This document shows positions 44,750 to 55,671 of a DNA stretch of 64,000 nucleotides, in pieces. The translations under genes and the position numbers were made by a program. The stretch comes from Bimastos eiseni (taxonomy: Eukaryota > Annelida > Clitellata > Crassiclitellata > Lumbricidae). Numbering within the stretch: the stretch's first letter is position 1; each line of letters opens with the position of its first letter. The DNA is taken from the NCBI GenBank assembly GCA_959347315.1, contig OY365817.1, forward strand, positions 4,296,643-4,360,642. The letters are read 5' to 3'. Under the pieces are notes generated by a model, which was given only the letters and a program-made list of their open reading frames with translations, was not told where the DNA came from and did no database searches.

Positions 44750-45340
44750 CCGCGGCGGAAGCAGGAGAAAAAGGAGGAAGTGGAGGAGGAGAAAAGAAAG
44801 GAAGAAGAAAAGAGTAGCAGGATGGAAGCTAGAAGAGGGGTAGGTGGAGGAGAGGAGGAAAAGGAGAGGCAGCAGAAGGGGCAGGAGCATAAGGAGAAGC
44901 AGGAGTAAGAAGAGGAGATTGGAGGCAGGAGGTGGAGAAAGAGGAGCAGGAAGAGGAGTAGGAAGAGGAGAATCAGGAAAAGGAAGAAGAGGTAGAAGAA
45001 AAGTGCGGAACTGGACGAGGAGAGGAAGAAGAGAAGGAGGAGGAGTAGGAAAAGAAGAAGGAGGAGAAAAGAGGAGAGGGAGCAGATGGACAGAAGTAGA
45101 AGGAAAAACTGTAGGATTAAGGAGAGGAGTAGATTAGGAGGAGGAAGAGTAAGAAGAAGGGGAAGAATAGGCCACAATCGGGAGCAAGAAGGGAAACGGA
45201 GAAGCAGGGTAGATGTGGCAGCAGAAGAGTTAGGAGTAGGAGAAAGAAGAAGAGTATGGTAGCAGAAGAAGGATGGAAGGGGAAGAGGAGGATTGAGAGG
45301 AGGATGAAAATAAAAAAGAGGAGGACTGAATCATGAAAAA
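44750..45340. repeat. Purine-rich GGA/GAA tract
   Basis: About 0.6 kb almost wholly purine on the + strand, inside hAT-like element Y. No ordered unit. Confidence 0.85.
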
Positions 45341-45539
45341 GGTACGGGTCTGGTACAGGTAAACCCGCTGGTCGGGTATGCTAGCGGCCGGGGTGGGTAT
45401 ACCCGCGGCCAGGCCGCGTTATGGGTACACCCACATGCCTCTAGTGCACAATATAGCGTATGTATGTAATTATGTATGTATGTATGTATGCATGACTATG
45501 TATGTAGGTACGTATGTACGTACGTATATATACGTATGC

Positions 45540-45581
<42 letters not shown>

Positions 45582-45824
45582 GAATTTGGAAATGCCAGCC
45601 ATCAATTTGAGCCATCCCACTTGATTTCATATTTACAGAAGTATTCGACAAATGGTCTACCTAGAGCTGCTGCCTTTCCAAAGAAATGTTTTGTATGCGA
45701 TTGTTATGTGACTGTCTTTAAAATTGATGCAATCAGTATTAGTTGTATGGCTTGTGAGCTATTGTGAGTAATAGAAGCGCAAGAGGAGGACGATGAAGGG
45801 CGTTGATGAGGAAGAAATGGAGGA

Positions 45825-46600
45825 AAAGGAGGAGGAGGAGGAGTAAGATGGAGAGGAATGGCAGGAGGAATGGCAGGAGGAGGACGACGAGGAGGAGTAA
45901 GATGGAGAGGAATGGCAGGAGGAATGGCAGGAGGAATGGCAGGAGGAATGGCAGGAGGAGGACGACAAGGAGGAGTAAGATGGAGAGGAATGGCAGGAGG
46001 AATGGCAGGAGGAATGGCAGGAGGAGGACGACAAGGAGGAGTAAGATGGAGAGGAATGGCAGGAGGAATGGCAGGAGGAATGGCAGGAGGAGGACGACAA
46101 GGAGGAGTAAGATGGAGAGGAATGGCAGGAGGAATGGCAGGAGGAGGACGACAAGGAGGAGTAAGATGGAGAGGAATGGCAGGAGGAATGGCAGGAGGAA
46201 TGGCAGGAGGAGGACGACAAGGAGGAGTAAGATGGAGAGGAATGGCAGGAGGAATGGCAGGAGGATGACGACAAGGAGGAGTAAGATGGAGAGGAATGGC
46301 AGGAGGAATGGCAGGAGGAATGGCAGGAGGAGGACGACAAGGAGGAGTAAGATGGAGAGGAATGGCAGGAGGAATGGCAGGAGGAGGACGACAAGGAGGA
46401 GTAAGATGGAGAGGAATGGCAGGAGGAATGGCAGGAGGAGGACGACAAGGAGGAGTAAGATGGAGAGGAATGGCAGGAGGAATGGCAGGAGGAATGGCAG
46501 GAGGAGGACGACAAGGAGGAGTAAGATGGAGAGGAATGGCTGGAGGAATGGCAGGAGGAGGACGATGAGGAGGAGTAAGATGGAGAGGAATGGCAGGAGG
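45825..46600. repeat. GGAATGGCAGGAGGA higher-order minisatellite
   Basis: Fifteen-base GGAATGGCAGGAGGA units in sets of two to four, each set followed by GGACGACAAGGAGGAGTAAG and ATGGAGA. At least 12 higher-order repeats. The open frames on both strands are repeat translations. Confidence 0.95.
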
Positions 46601-46899
46601 ATAATGATGAAAGGCCGATGATGAGGAGAAAATGGACGAGGAGTAAGAGGAGTAAGATGGAAATGAAAGGTAGCAGGAAGGGCAGGAGATGGACAATGAG
46701 GGGCGGTTGATGCAAAGGAGGAAATAGAGGAGAAGGAGTGAGATGAAGAGGAAGAGCAGGAGGAGGAGTGTGAGGAAGATGAGGGGATACTGATGAGGAA
46801 TAGGAAGTGGAGTTTGAGGAAGAGGATAAGTACAGGCAGGAGGAGCAGAAGAAGGAGGATAAAGGGGAGGCTGACGATGATGATGAAATAAAGGGCAGG

Positions 46900-47185
46900 A
46901 AGAGGAGGAGGAGTGAGATGAAGAGGAGGAGGAGTGAGATGAAGAGGAGGAGGAGTGAGATGAAGAGGAGGAGGAGTGAGATGAAGAGGAGGAGGAGTGA
47001 GATGAAGAGGAGGAGGAGTGAGATGAAGAGGAGGAGGAGTGAGATGAAGAGGAGGAGGAGTGAGATGAAGAGGAGGAGGAGTGAGATGAAGAGGAGGAGG
47101 AGTGAGATGAAGAGGAGGAGGAGTGAGATGAAGAGGAGGAGGAGTGAGATGAAGAGGAGGAGGAGTGAGATGAAGAGGAGGAGCC
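46900..47185. repeat. 21-bp GATGAAGAGGAGGAGGAGTG minisatellite
   Basis: About 13 near-identical 21-base units (the motif plus A). The unit length is a multiple of three, so the frames stay open. Confidence 0.97.
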
Positions 47186-48663
47186 GGAGGAGGAGCAGGC
47201 GGAAGATGAAGGGGAGTCCTATGATGATGAGGAAATAGAGCAGGAAGAGGAGGAGTGAGATGTATAGTATGGGCAGAAGGAGAAGCAGGAGGAGGAAGTG
47301 CAAGAGCGGATTAAGTGCAAGTACATATGAGTGTGTTTATATATTAATGTATGTGTAGGAGGATATGTATTCATGGTGACATTATAACCCCAAAACTTGA
47401 CTACGACACGGGTAAAAGCAGGTATACCTCTACCCGCACCCGACCTGACCCGTGAAATACGTACCCGTACCCGCGGGTACAGGTCGGGTACGGGTATACC
47501 CGTGAATCGGGTAAACCTGCAGACCTCTAGTATATATATATATGTATATGCATATATATATATATATTTAAATTTATAATATATGTATTCATATGTATGT
47601 ATATATATATATATATGCATATATATATACATTATATATATACAATTTACATGTATATATATATATACACATGTATACATGTATATACAATTTACATGTA
47701 TATATATATATATACATGTATACATGTATGTACAATTTACATGTATGTGTATATACATGTATACATGTATATACATATATAAGGATACATACATATATAC
47801 ATATTATACATGCACGATATGCAATTTTGGGAATACCTGCAATTTAATTAGGATCTCTGTGGGCTAGCATGAAAAATAAATTGAAGGCGTAAAGGTTAAT
47901 TTATATAATTTAATTTCTACTGGTTGCATTCTCCAGGTGGCAACCAAATCAGTAATTTTCCAGCTTGAATTGGATTCACCCACTTTCCGGTAAACATTAG
48001 AGAATAAAGATGTCGTTAATGACTTCATATTTCAAATTTTATAACAAGGTTTTATATTTTTTCCAAAATAAAGTTATTAAATAATAAATATATTGTTATA
48101 GCCTAGAGTGCGACGATATGCTCTATGAAAGATATTGTTATAGACTCTGCATTGACTATAGATAGTTCTCCATAGCTGTGCACGTGGCAGGTTAACTACA
48201 CTTTGCCTATGATTGGTACTCGCTGACTAGATTAGCCGTTACTATTCGTTTTGTACCCGGATCCGGCAAATCGTTCATCTAAATACTCGGATTCGGTACT
48301 CGATGGAATTTGTCTACTAGATTAAGCCCTAATAATATTCCATGTGTATGAACACACATATACTGTTAGCAAAGGTTGCTGTTGTTGCATTTGCAATTGA
48401 ACCTTTGATCTTATTTCACTGAGTTGTTGGTGGCTGTGAAGGAACCTATTAAGTATATGCATCATGCACAGGTGATCTTCTTTCGTACCTTAGTTTGTGC
48501 ACTTCTGACCTTTGAAAGGATAACAATATATCAAATGTAATATTCTATTGTACTTCTATGCCATTATTATGGTGGACAATGTGCAATGTTTTACAGAGTT
48601 CATTGTTGTTGTTGCTTCCATTGTCTTCTGACTGGATCTGGTTTTCGTTTTCTCTTGATGCAG

Positions 48664-48790
48664 AAGTTGATCGACTTTCTGCGTCTGAAGTCGCACAGTG
48701 CCTGCTACGCTTCGAGCATGCCAGCTCCAGTCACTCAGCAGATCGCATCATCCATGTCGATCATCATGGGATTGGATGGGACCAAAGAAG
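48664..48790 (+). CDS. SPTLC2: SPTLC2 coding exon 9
   Basis: Acceptor CTCTTGATGCAG, donor AAG|GTCAGT. Residues 418-459, with KLIDFLRLKSHSACYASSM and QQIASSMSIIMGLDGT. The preceding intron (5.2 kb) is enlarged by a nested transposon stack. A pyrimidine-rich minisatellite begins about ten bases after the donor. Confidence 0.94.
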
Positions 48791-48797
48791 GTCAGTA

Positions 48798-49030
48798 GTC
48801 ACTTTGACCTTTGACTCCTCCTTTGACTCCTCCTTTGACTCCTCCTTTGACTCCTCCTCCTCCTTTGACTCCTCCTTTGACTCCTCCTCCTTTGACTCCT
48901 CCTCCTTTGACTCCTCCTCCTCCTTTAACTCCTCGTCCTTTGACTTCTCCTTTGACTCCTCCTTTGACTCCTCCTCCTCTGACTTCTCCTTTGACTCCTC
49001 TTCCTTTGACTCCTCCTCCTTGTTTGACTG
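48798..49030. repeat. CTTTGACTCCTCC minisatellite after the exon 9 donor
   Basis: About 18 units of CTTTGACTCC with one to three CTC repeats, in SPTLC2 intron 9. It starts about ten bases from the splice donor and is almost purely pyrimidine apart from GA. Confidence 0.93.
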
Positions 49031-49255
49031 TGCTTGTCTCTCACCAGAGGAGACACTGGAAGATACCTTGGTCAAAACAATACATTTTCTCCTCTTTGAT
49101 GAATGAATGCAGCTTATTGAAGTGGTCTTCATTTTATCTGTTTTCCTGACATTGTCTACAGGCTGTCATATTTCAAAAGAAACTAATCATTTGATGACAT
49201 ATGTGTTGTTATTGGCAATGCGTGTTGTCTAGGTCATGCATGACTTGTTGTTTAG

Positions 49256-49391
49256 GTCAGAATCGTGTTGCACGTCTAGCGTGGAATTGTCGCTATTTCC
49301 GACGGCGTCTTCACGAAATGGGTTTCATTATCTACGGCAACATGGACTCGCCTGTTGTTCCTCTTCTTATCTTCTGCCCTGCAAAGGTCTG
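49256..49391 (+). CDS. SPTLC2: SPTLC2 coding exon 10
   Basis: Acceptor TTGTTGTTTAG; donor TG|GTAAGT at full consensus. Residues 460-504, with [17 protein letters not shown] and [11 protein letters not shown] nearer GT after the AAG codon (49387) was rejected because the downstream donor is stronger and matches the exon 11 phase. Confidence 0.94.
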
Positions 49392-50439
49392 GTAAGTGCA
49401 ACAACAACAACAGCAACTTCTTCAGCTATTAGTTCATGCGTCCAATCTAATAACTTCTATATGGCTCTGTTATCATAACTTTTGAGACGATCAGTGGATG
49501 ATTGATTCATACGATGAGACCTTGAACATTGAAGAAACAAGATCTGAGATGAATATGTCAGAGAAACCAGAAGCTACAAAGGAGTAGAAGAGGTTAGCTC
49601 CCTTTTATTCAGTTCCAAACAGACAGAGCAAGGCTATGATCTCCAGATGAGCCACAGAATGACTGATAGTAGGGTTCTGTGCTTATGTCTTTTCGTAGTC
49701 ATTTCAAGTTGATGTAAAAGTTTATTTTTCAGTACCAATCTGAAGGTAGGGAGGGGTCTGTAGATAAATTTTCGTCTGAGGGGAAAGCATTCACATACAA
49801 AGTGAGGCACTGGGGCTCAGAACTCCCCTCTGGCCTATGTGAAATGTGTAAACTGCTATAATTTGTTATGGGTTGGTCCGATTTGAACATAATATGTCGT
49901 ATGTATGGATTCAGTATCAGTATTCTGTATTTGCAAGTGAAACAGACATGCTTATTATGCAAAGAAACAACAATGGTACCATAATTATTGGCATAATCGC
50001 TGCTGATAGTGCAGTTATTGGAACAATTGCTGCTGAAATAGATTAAGGATCATAAGAAAGTTGATAAAAACCAGCTTTAATAAGAGATCAAAAGACCATA
50101 TAGCATATTGTTTTTGTCTAGCTACTTCGCACTTGTGCACTTGCAAAGACGTGTGTGTGCACTTCAATTTTGGCTTCATGTAATTGCAGAGGTAGCAGAT
50201 GCTTGTGCAAGTGTGCTTAACATCCAGGTTGAATATATCCCTGGCGTGAGGCAGCTCTGTCCAAATGGGAAGCAGCTCAGTACGTGATGTTTTGGCGCAG
50301 GACGTTTTGGTGCAGATCTCTGATACAACAATATTGTATATTATTTATTATATAAATATATTATATGGTAATCTACACTTTAGTGTCGTAAATTATTCCA
50401 CATGACAAATCAGGTTAAGTCTCCGAAGTGTCTGTAGTA

Positions 50440-50860
50440 AAAGAGGCATCGGTGAAAAGAATCATGTTTAACTGGAAGCTGGATCAATGAAAAGGATACT
50501 GTTAAACTGAGAGCTTGATTGACAAAAAGAATCGTGCTTAAATGGAAGCTGGATTGATGAAAATAATCATGCTTACATGGAACCTGAATTCTTGAAAATA
50601 ACCATGCTTAAATGGAAGCGGGATTGATGAAAATAATCATGCTTAAATGGAAGCTGGATTGATGAAAATATAACCATGCTTAAATGGAAGCAGGATGGAT
50701 GAAAATAATCATGATTAAATCGAAGTCGGAATGATGAAAATAATCATGCTTAAATGGAAGCTGGATTGATGAAAACAATCATGCTTAAAATGGAAGCTAG
50801 ATTGATGAAAAATAATGCCGCTCAATTGGAAACAAGATTGATAAAAAGATTGACCAAAAG
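50440..50860. repeat. About 35-bp tandem repeat (copy 2) in SPTLC2 intron 10
   Basis: Units AATGGAAGCTGGATTGATGA plus AAATAATCATGCTTA, about 11 copies. Same family as 28590-28935. Confidence 0.9.
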
Positions 50861-51399
50861 GGTTCCACGATGAGTAGCATTCTCATATCCATCACGCTTC
50901 TATTTAAGCATGCTTCTTTTCATCATTATAGTTCCCAGTTTAGCATAATTATTATCATCGATCATGCTTCATGCTACATTATATATTGTATTAGATATCT
51001 GCGCCAGAACGGTCGCGTCAAAACGGCTGCACCAAACCGTCCTGCTCCGGAAGCAGCTTCCCTCCCTCTTCCTTCCACCCATGGTTTGGTTGGGTTATTG
51101 GAAGGCGTCACGGCGCTATTAGCAGTTGTCCATATGCTCGCTTGATGAGAGCGAGCAAGCAGTTGCAAGGAGAGCAAGAAATAATGAAGAGTGCACAAGG
51201 AGTAATGAGAGTGAGCAAGGAGTAATAAAAGTGAGCAGGGGTTCATCAGAATGTAAATGTTTCATGGATTTTACACTGACCAGATGCTGTTCCAAGAAAA
51301 AAAGAGAAAAAGTGATGCAGGGATAATAGCAGAGGCAGAGAGGGAGTGTGGCATAGAGAGCTGAAGAAATGCTGGGAGGAAGTGAGGCTTGAGGAGTAA

Positions 51400-52140
51400 T
51401 ATAACCATAACCATATTGTTTATTGGTTCCAAAGACATTACAAGATAAATCAGAGTAAACATAAACATAGTCACAATCGTATAATCGGGTTACATATTTA
51501 AATATAATATTTACAGCTGGTTGGTTTAGGATAATGACATAAAATAATTAGCCATATGACTTATTTTTTTAACTAAGTAGACAATAGGAGAGAGCAAGAA
51601 AAAAAGATGTACATTAAATGCGAGGTGCTATATGCTATTTTTTAGCAATCATCAATCAGATAAGTGCGTAGACTCTGTTTGAATGCACATGTATTAAGCT
51701 TTTGGCAGAGGGTTAATTGCAGATTATTCCAGATTTGTTGGTCCAGTATATTTAATAAAAAAATTTCTACATTTTGTGCAGGCAAAAGTAAGCCTGTAGG
51801 TATTGGTATTGGAGGTTCAAAGAGCATACGGATTAATTTGCGATGAGCGGGTATACGCCGCCGGGTAAAGTAATCGGAGAAGATAGACAGAAGCAGATTA
51901 TTATGAGGTTTAAACATTGGTTTGGCAGTTTGAAAGGTTACTATTTGGTTGACTTTGAGAATCTTAGCTTGTTTAAAAACTAGGTTAATCAAGAGAGAAT
52001 AGCCCGAGGCATTCACCAACGCAATGCTCTTTTCTGAAGTATAACCAGTCTTGACAATCTTGAGGGATAATTAGAGGCCCAAATTAAGGTGCAGTAAGAG
52101 ATCATGATTGCTAGAAGGCACTGGGTATAATTATGGTTTT
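51400..52140 (-). pseudogene. LINE ORF2 C-terminal fragment in SPTLC2 intron 10
   Basis: The minus-strand frame contains PMFKPHNNLLLSIFSDYF and IWNNLQLTLC with FKQSLRTYLI, matching the layout of the C-terminal tail of non-LTR retrotransposon ORF2. No catalytic motif. It is a different family from the CR1-like copies. Confidence 0.55.
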
Positions 52141-52173
52141 ATTGATACTAGTTGATTGCTTCTTTGATTGCAG

Positions 52174-52303
52174 TGCATTTAGTCACGAATGTCTTCGTCG
52201 CGGTCTAGCAACGGTTGTCGTTGGCTTCCCAGCAACGTCAATTATCCATTCAAGAGCAAGGTTCTGCCTTTCCGGGTCTCACACCAAAGAAATGCTCGAT
52301 GAG
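52174..52303 (+). CDS. SPTLC2: SPTLC2 coding exon 11
   Basis: Acceptor TTTGATTGCAG, donor GAG|GTAAAC. Residues 505-548, with the conserved [20 protein letters not shown] and HTKEMLDE. Ends in phase 0. Confidence 0.95.
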
Positions 52304-52485
52304 GTAAACAGCGGCGTCATTTCCACTCTACATCCTGTCATCAGTCCTCAATCAACATAGCCAAAGATTTTCTAAATCGATTCCCATGATTAGGTTCTTT
52401 TGTCTTTGTTAGAATGTTTACTCATTTGGATCAAATCATCTGCCGTATTTTCTGGCTTTTGAAGTCGGTCGTTTCTCTTTTGTAG

Positions 52486-52586
52486 GCGTTGGATACAATC
52501 AATGAAATAGGTGATCGATTGAGAATCAAATATTCAACAATGCCTGTCCCAGATTTTTCAGAGAACGATGAAGACTTCCACAAAAG
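52486..52586 (+). CDS. SPTLC2: SPTLC2 coding exon 12
   Basis: Acceptor CTCTTTTGTAG, donor AAG|GTATTG. Residues 549-581, with ALDTINEIGDRLRIKYS, the end of the conserved fold. The intron after it carries the 456-bp inverted repeat. Confidence 0.92.
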
Positions 52587-52733
52587 GTATTGATTGATCA
52601 ATGTCTCTTCTGAAATCATGCATATCATTGGAAATGTGTCTCGTCTTCTCTGATTCTGGACATTGATTTGTTCAGAATCTCTTCTCTTTATCAATTCGTT
52701 CTGCTTCAGTTGCTGACATAATTTCATCCTTGA

Positions 52734-53189
52734 GTGACTAGTGCAGAAGGCATAAGCTGAAGATGCAGTAAAACCAAGAAGCATAGAAGATGAGTCGTCT
52801 TGTACAGACGTTGTTCAGCTCACTATGGACGCTAAACAAATTCTCTAAAGTTCTGTCTTCATTCAAGGATGAAATGATGTCAGCGACTTCGCTGACATCA
52901 TTTCATCCTTGAATGAAGATAGAACTTTAGAGAATTTGTTTCAAGGATGAAATGATGTCAGCGACTTCGCTGACATTCATCCTTGAATGAAGACAGAACT
53001 TTAGAGAATTTGTTTCAAGGATGAAATGATGTCAGCGACTTCGCTGACATTCATCCTTGAATGAAGACAGAACTTTAGAGAATTTGTTTAGCGTCCATAG
53101 TGAGCTGAACAACGTCTGTACAAGACGACTCATCTTCTATGCTTCTTGGTTTTACTGCATCTTCAGCTTATGCCTTCTGCACTAGTCAC
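52734..53189. repeat. 456-bp inverted repeat with tandem palindromic core, SPTLC2 intron 12
   Basis: The left arm 52734-52886 (153 bases) and right arm 53041-53189 (149 bases) are exact reverse complements except for one 4-base deletion. The interval consists of two further tandem units of 78 and 74 bases. Each carries the palindrome AATGATGTCAGCGA / TCGCTGACAT around CT. The outer ends are GTGACTAGTGCAGAAGG and its complement. Confidence 0.95.
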
Positions 53190-53629
53190 CATAGCGTGAT
53201 AGGACTTACAAGTCAGTAATAATTAATTAATAATAATTAATTAATAATAATTAAATAATAATAATTAATTATGACCGTTCAACCATTAATTGATCTGTTG
53301 ACTGGATTTTGCATGTGTGTGTGTGTGTGTTTGTTTGGGCAATATGGGCATCTGTGACTCGTCTGTGTGTCTGAGCAATATTTGCCAACTAATAACTGTT
53401 TCTTGCTTCATGACATTTGACATCGTTTAGGTCAGTGCAGGTCTGATTATTTTTCTGTAGAAGTGCTATATGAATTGCTTTTTAATTGAATTGTTTTTAA
53501 TAGACATATAAACAATAAAAAGAGTAATTGCTAATGACATCTTATTAGCACCTTTTCAACCATAATTTAGAGGATAAAAATTAGTAATAATTTCTATTAA
53601 TACATGTTTTCTGATCTTTTCTGGTCCAG

Positions 53630-53687
53630 ATATCCGAATCTTTCGTCGCTATTCTTGGCTGATGACGGCGACGTCTGCCATAAGTAG
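53630..53687 (+). CDS. SPTLC2: SPTLC2 coding exon 13 (C-terminus and stop)
   Basis: Acceptor TTTCTGGTCCAG. Eighteen residues (YPNLSSLFLADDGDVCHK) then TAG at 53685-53687. Phase and total length fit. The C-terminal tail is variable in the family, so support comes from splice phase and position rather than motif. Confidence 0.8.
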
Positions 53688-54055
53688 TCGCCTGACGTCG
53701 TCAGTGAGACGTCGTCAGAGAGACTGACGTCAGGGTCATCTTGACATCATCAATGATCGGCTTCGATTCTGTCTAGATTGCGTAGTCGTTGCCTTTCCAG
53801 TTGCCTGTCTTTCTCGGAGGCAGAACTTTTGTTTTCATGTAGATACTCTAGTTGAGGAGGATCATAAAGAATGATGAAAAGGAGGCTTTAAATCCGTTTC
53901 ATCGTGAATTCGTATCTTGATGTGTTTTGATTTGTATGATTCAAGTGTTTTGATAATGTAGAAGCGTTTATTGTATTTGTGCTGCTGTTCATTTTCTTTG
54001 TTTTCTGTGAAGAGATGAGATAACGACTTGAACCAACTTCTCCGTCCAGTGCCTC

Positions 54056-54114
<59 letters not shown>

Positions 54115-54981
54115 GTCTCTCTCTCTCTCACTCTCTGTCTGTCTGTCTGTCTCTCTCTCTGTCTGTCTGTCTGTCTGTCTCTCTCTCATGTTTCTCAGTC
54201 ACTATTACAGGTGTCAATTGCGTAGCGCAATGCATGACAACGGTCTCTGTCTGATGACGTGCTGTTTAAATGCGATTGGGGCTTATTTCCTCAAGTGTTG
54301 TTGTTAGGGTTATTGCCCAGAGTATGTTCTCATCTCTTCAAAGCCTTCATCTATGTAGCACTTGTAGCTTAATGGGGAAAGGGTGGTGTCTGTCAGGATC
54401 TGGCTGTGACCATTTTGTTTTTACCTCATTGTAGCCTTGATATGGGTCTGCTATTGTCTTGTGCACTGGAGTCTAGAGATCGGCGCTATAGAAGCCGACA
54501 AATAATGTTCAAATTGAATTTGGCCACAGAAAGTAAAATGAATTGCAGAGATCTATGTGTTTTTCTACTTGGAAATGTAGAGCATTGGAATTTGGTCGGC
54601 TTTTGTACTCTTGAAAAGCTTTGGACTCTTCAAACTCTGTCTGTTGTGGCCGTGTTTTAATTTCTCTTCTGAACTATGTAAGTTTTCTTCTGGTTGATTT
54701 GTTGTACAATGTGTTTCCCTATTGTTGTGCTTTTTAGATTATTTCGCATTTATCGCTTCTATGCAGTTTAGTGGCATCACTTTTCCGCATCTTCTTTTTG
54801 CTTTAATCAATTTGTTGGACGTCGTGTGTGAGCGAAAATGTTTCTTCAGAATATCAAAGGATTGTTATAAAACTTTTTGTAGTTTAATGTTTTCAGGTGT
54901 GCATTTTGATCAACAGGTGAAATGTCGGGTATTTTAGTTTTTATAACAATTATTTACAAGATTGTAATTATTATACAATGC

Positions 54982-55025
<44 letters not shown>

Positions 55026-55571
55026 TCTGATAGAACGAGTTTAAAGAAAAACTGTAGGAAGAGACGGCCACATAGAGTTGGATATAATTATATATTCCAA
55101 TATCAAGAAATTAAATTCTGTTAGGCTTATCAATGAAGAACAATGTTGTTATTATCATTAAAAGTAATAGATTTTTATTATTATTATTAATAGTCTTTAT
55201 TTATGATTTCAGTTTTTGCCTAATATCAATGTTGATCTTTCAGTCAACATTTCTGTATCTATTTTGTTGAGGCAATTTTGGCTGATGATTTCTTCTGGTT
55301 CTTCATTTTAGAGACTGTGGCTCTTCTCTCAGAGATCGATTTCTTATTTGCACCTGTTTGGATAATATATCTTATATGATCCTCACAATGTCGCAATTTC
55401 TCTCATCGTATCTGTCTCTTGAGTTTGCTTGTGAATAAGATTTTCCTCACAACTTAACGTTTTGGATGCTGTAGAAACCTGGAGAGTCTGATTACAAATG
55501 TTCTTTAATTGTCTTTTGTCCACCTCACTTATAAAATGCATCATCTGATTTTGAGGACGATTTCAAATAAA
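53688..55571 (+). other. SPTLC2 3' flank, probable 3' UTR, with a distant AATAAA
   Basis: No gene seen. There is a (CT)n/(GTCT)n array at 54050-54190 and a (GA)n array near 54987-55023. The first AATAAA on the + strand after the stop is at 55566-55571, and ATTAAA variants lie near 55110 and 55157. Any of these could end the transcript; the choice is not decidable here. Confidence 0.3.
54050..54190. repeat. (CT)n and (GTCT)n microsatellite
   Basis: CTCTCTCTCT with CTGTCTGTCTGT blocks, 0.36 kb after the SPTLC2 stop. Confidence 0.95.
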
Positions 55572-55671
55572 CCACAGTTATTTCTTGGGATTCAAGGCTA
55601 CAGCTGCAGCTCCATAGTGGCCTCTATTGCGTCCAAAATCTTGCTTTATTTGCTCCTAATTATTGTTGTTA

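Larger units (their letters stand above)
44286..47529. mobile_element. hAT-like element (family Y), 3.2 kb, filled with tandem arrays
   Basis: The ends are TAGAGGTCTGCGGGT and, inverted, TAGAGGTCTGCAGGT. GTATATAT is at 44278-44285 and 47530-47537; the target is itself a TA microsatellite, so this duplication is weaker evidence than usual. Subterminal GGGTA/TACCC motifs are dense at both ends and at 45340-45440. The interior is simple repeat, not transposase. Confidence 0.75.
44065..47895. mobile_element. piggyBac-like element with TTAA duplication
   Basis: TTAA lies on both sides (44061-44064 and 47896-47899). The inverted ends are CCTTTACCCCTTC and CCTTTACGCCTTC (12 of 13). It sits inside the hAT family X copy. 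It carries TA-rich microsatellites and a further hAT. No transposase frame was recognised, so it is non-autonomous. Confidence 0.75.
43829..48331. mobile_element. hAT MITE (family X, copy 2) enlarged by nested insertions
   Basis: Inverted relative to copy 1. The ends are TAGGGTTTAACTGG and, inverted, TAGGGCTTAATCTAG. The flanks TTAATATT and ATAATATT match at 7 of 8. Removing the inserted 44065-47895 element and one TTAA leaves 668 bp, against 662 bp for copy 1. It is in SPTLC2 intron 8. Confidence 0.85.
34269..53687 (+). other. SPTLC2: Serine palmitoyltransferase large catalytic subunit gene (SPTLC2/LCB2), whole coding span
   Basis: Thirteen coding exons join without a phase break into 1803 nt (600 aa plus stop); human SPTLC2 has 562 aa. 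The enzyme condenses L-serine with palmitoyl-CoA to 3-ketosphinganine at the ER membrane, the first committed step of sphingolipid synthesis, as a heteromer with SPTLC1. Seen here: a variable N-terminus, FEETP (67-71), one membrane segment (about 72-91), NRPICSVPGA, the fold-type I aminotransferase core with LSDELNH and DEAH (369-372), the PLP Schiff-base lysine in GTFTKSFG (Lys404), and VVVGFPAT with RARFCLS near the C-terminus. An in-frame TGA at 34227-34229 makes ATG 34269 the first usable start. All key catalytic residues are intact. I cannot separate SPTLC2 from SPTLC3, and an invertebrate is expected to have one ancestral gene. Confidence 0.95.

Noticed and set aside
45704..47303. Frames of 330 and 514 codons on the minus strand and 272 on the plus strand
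   Set aside because: Translations of the GGAATGGCAGGAGGA and 21-bp arrays inside a transposon.
48811..49149. Coding continuation of exon 9 into a Thr/Pro or Asp/Ser repeat
   Set aside because: The donor GTCAGT at 48791 and the phase-matched exon 10 explain the gene; the frame is minisatellite.
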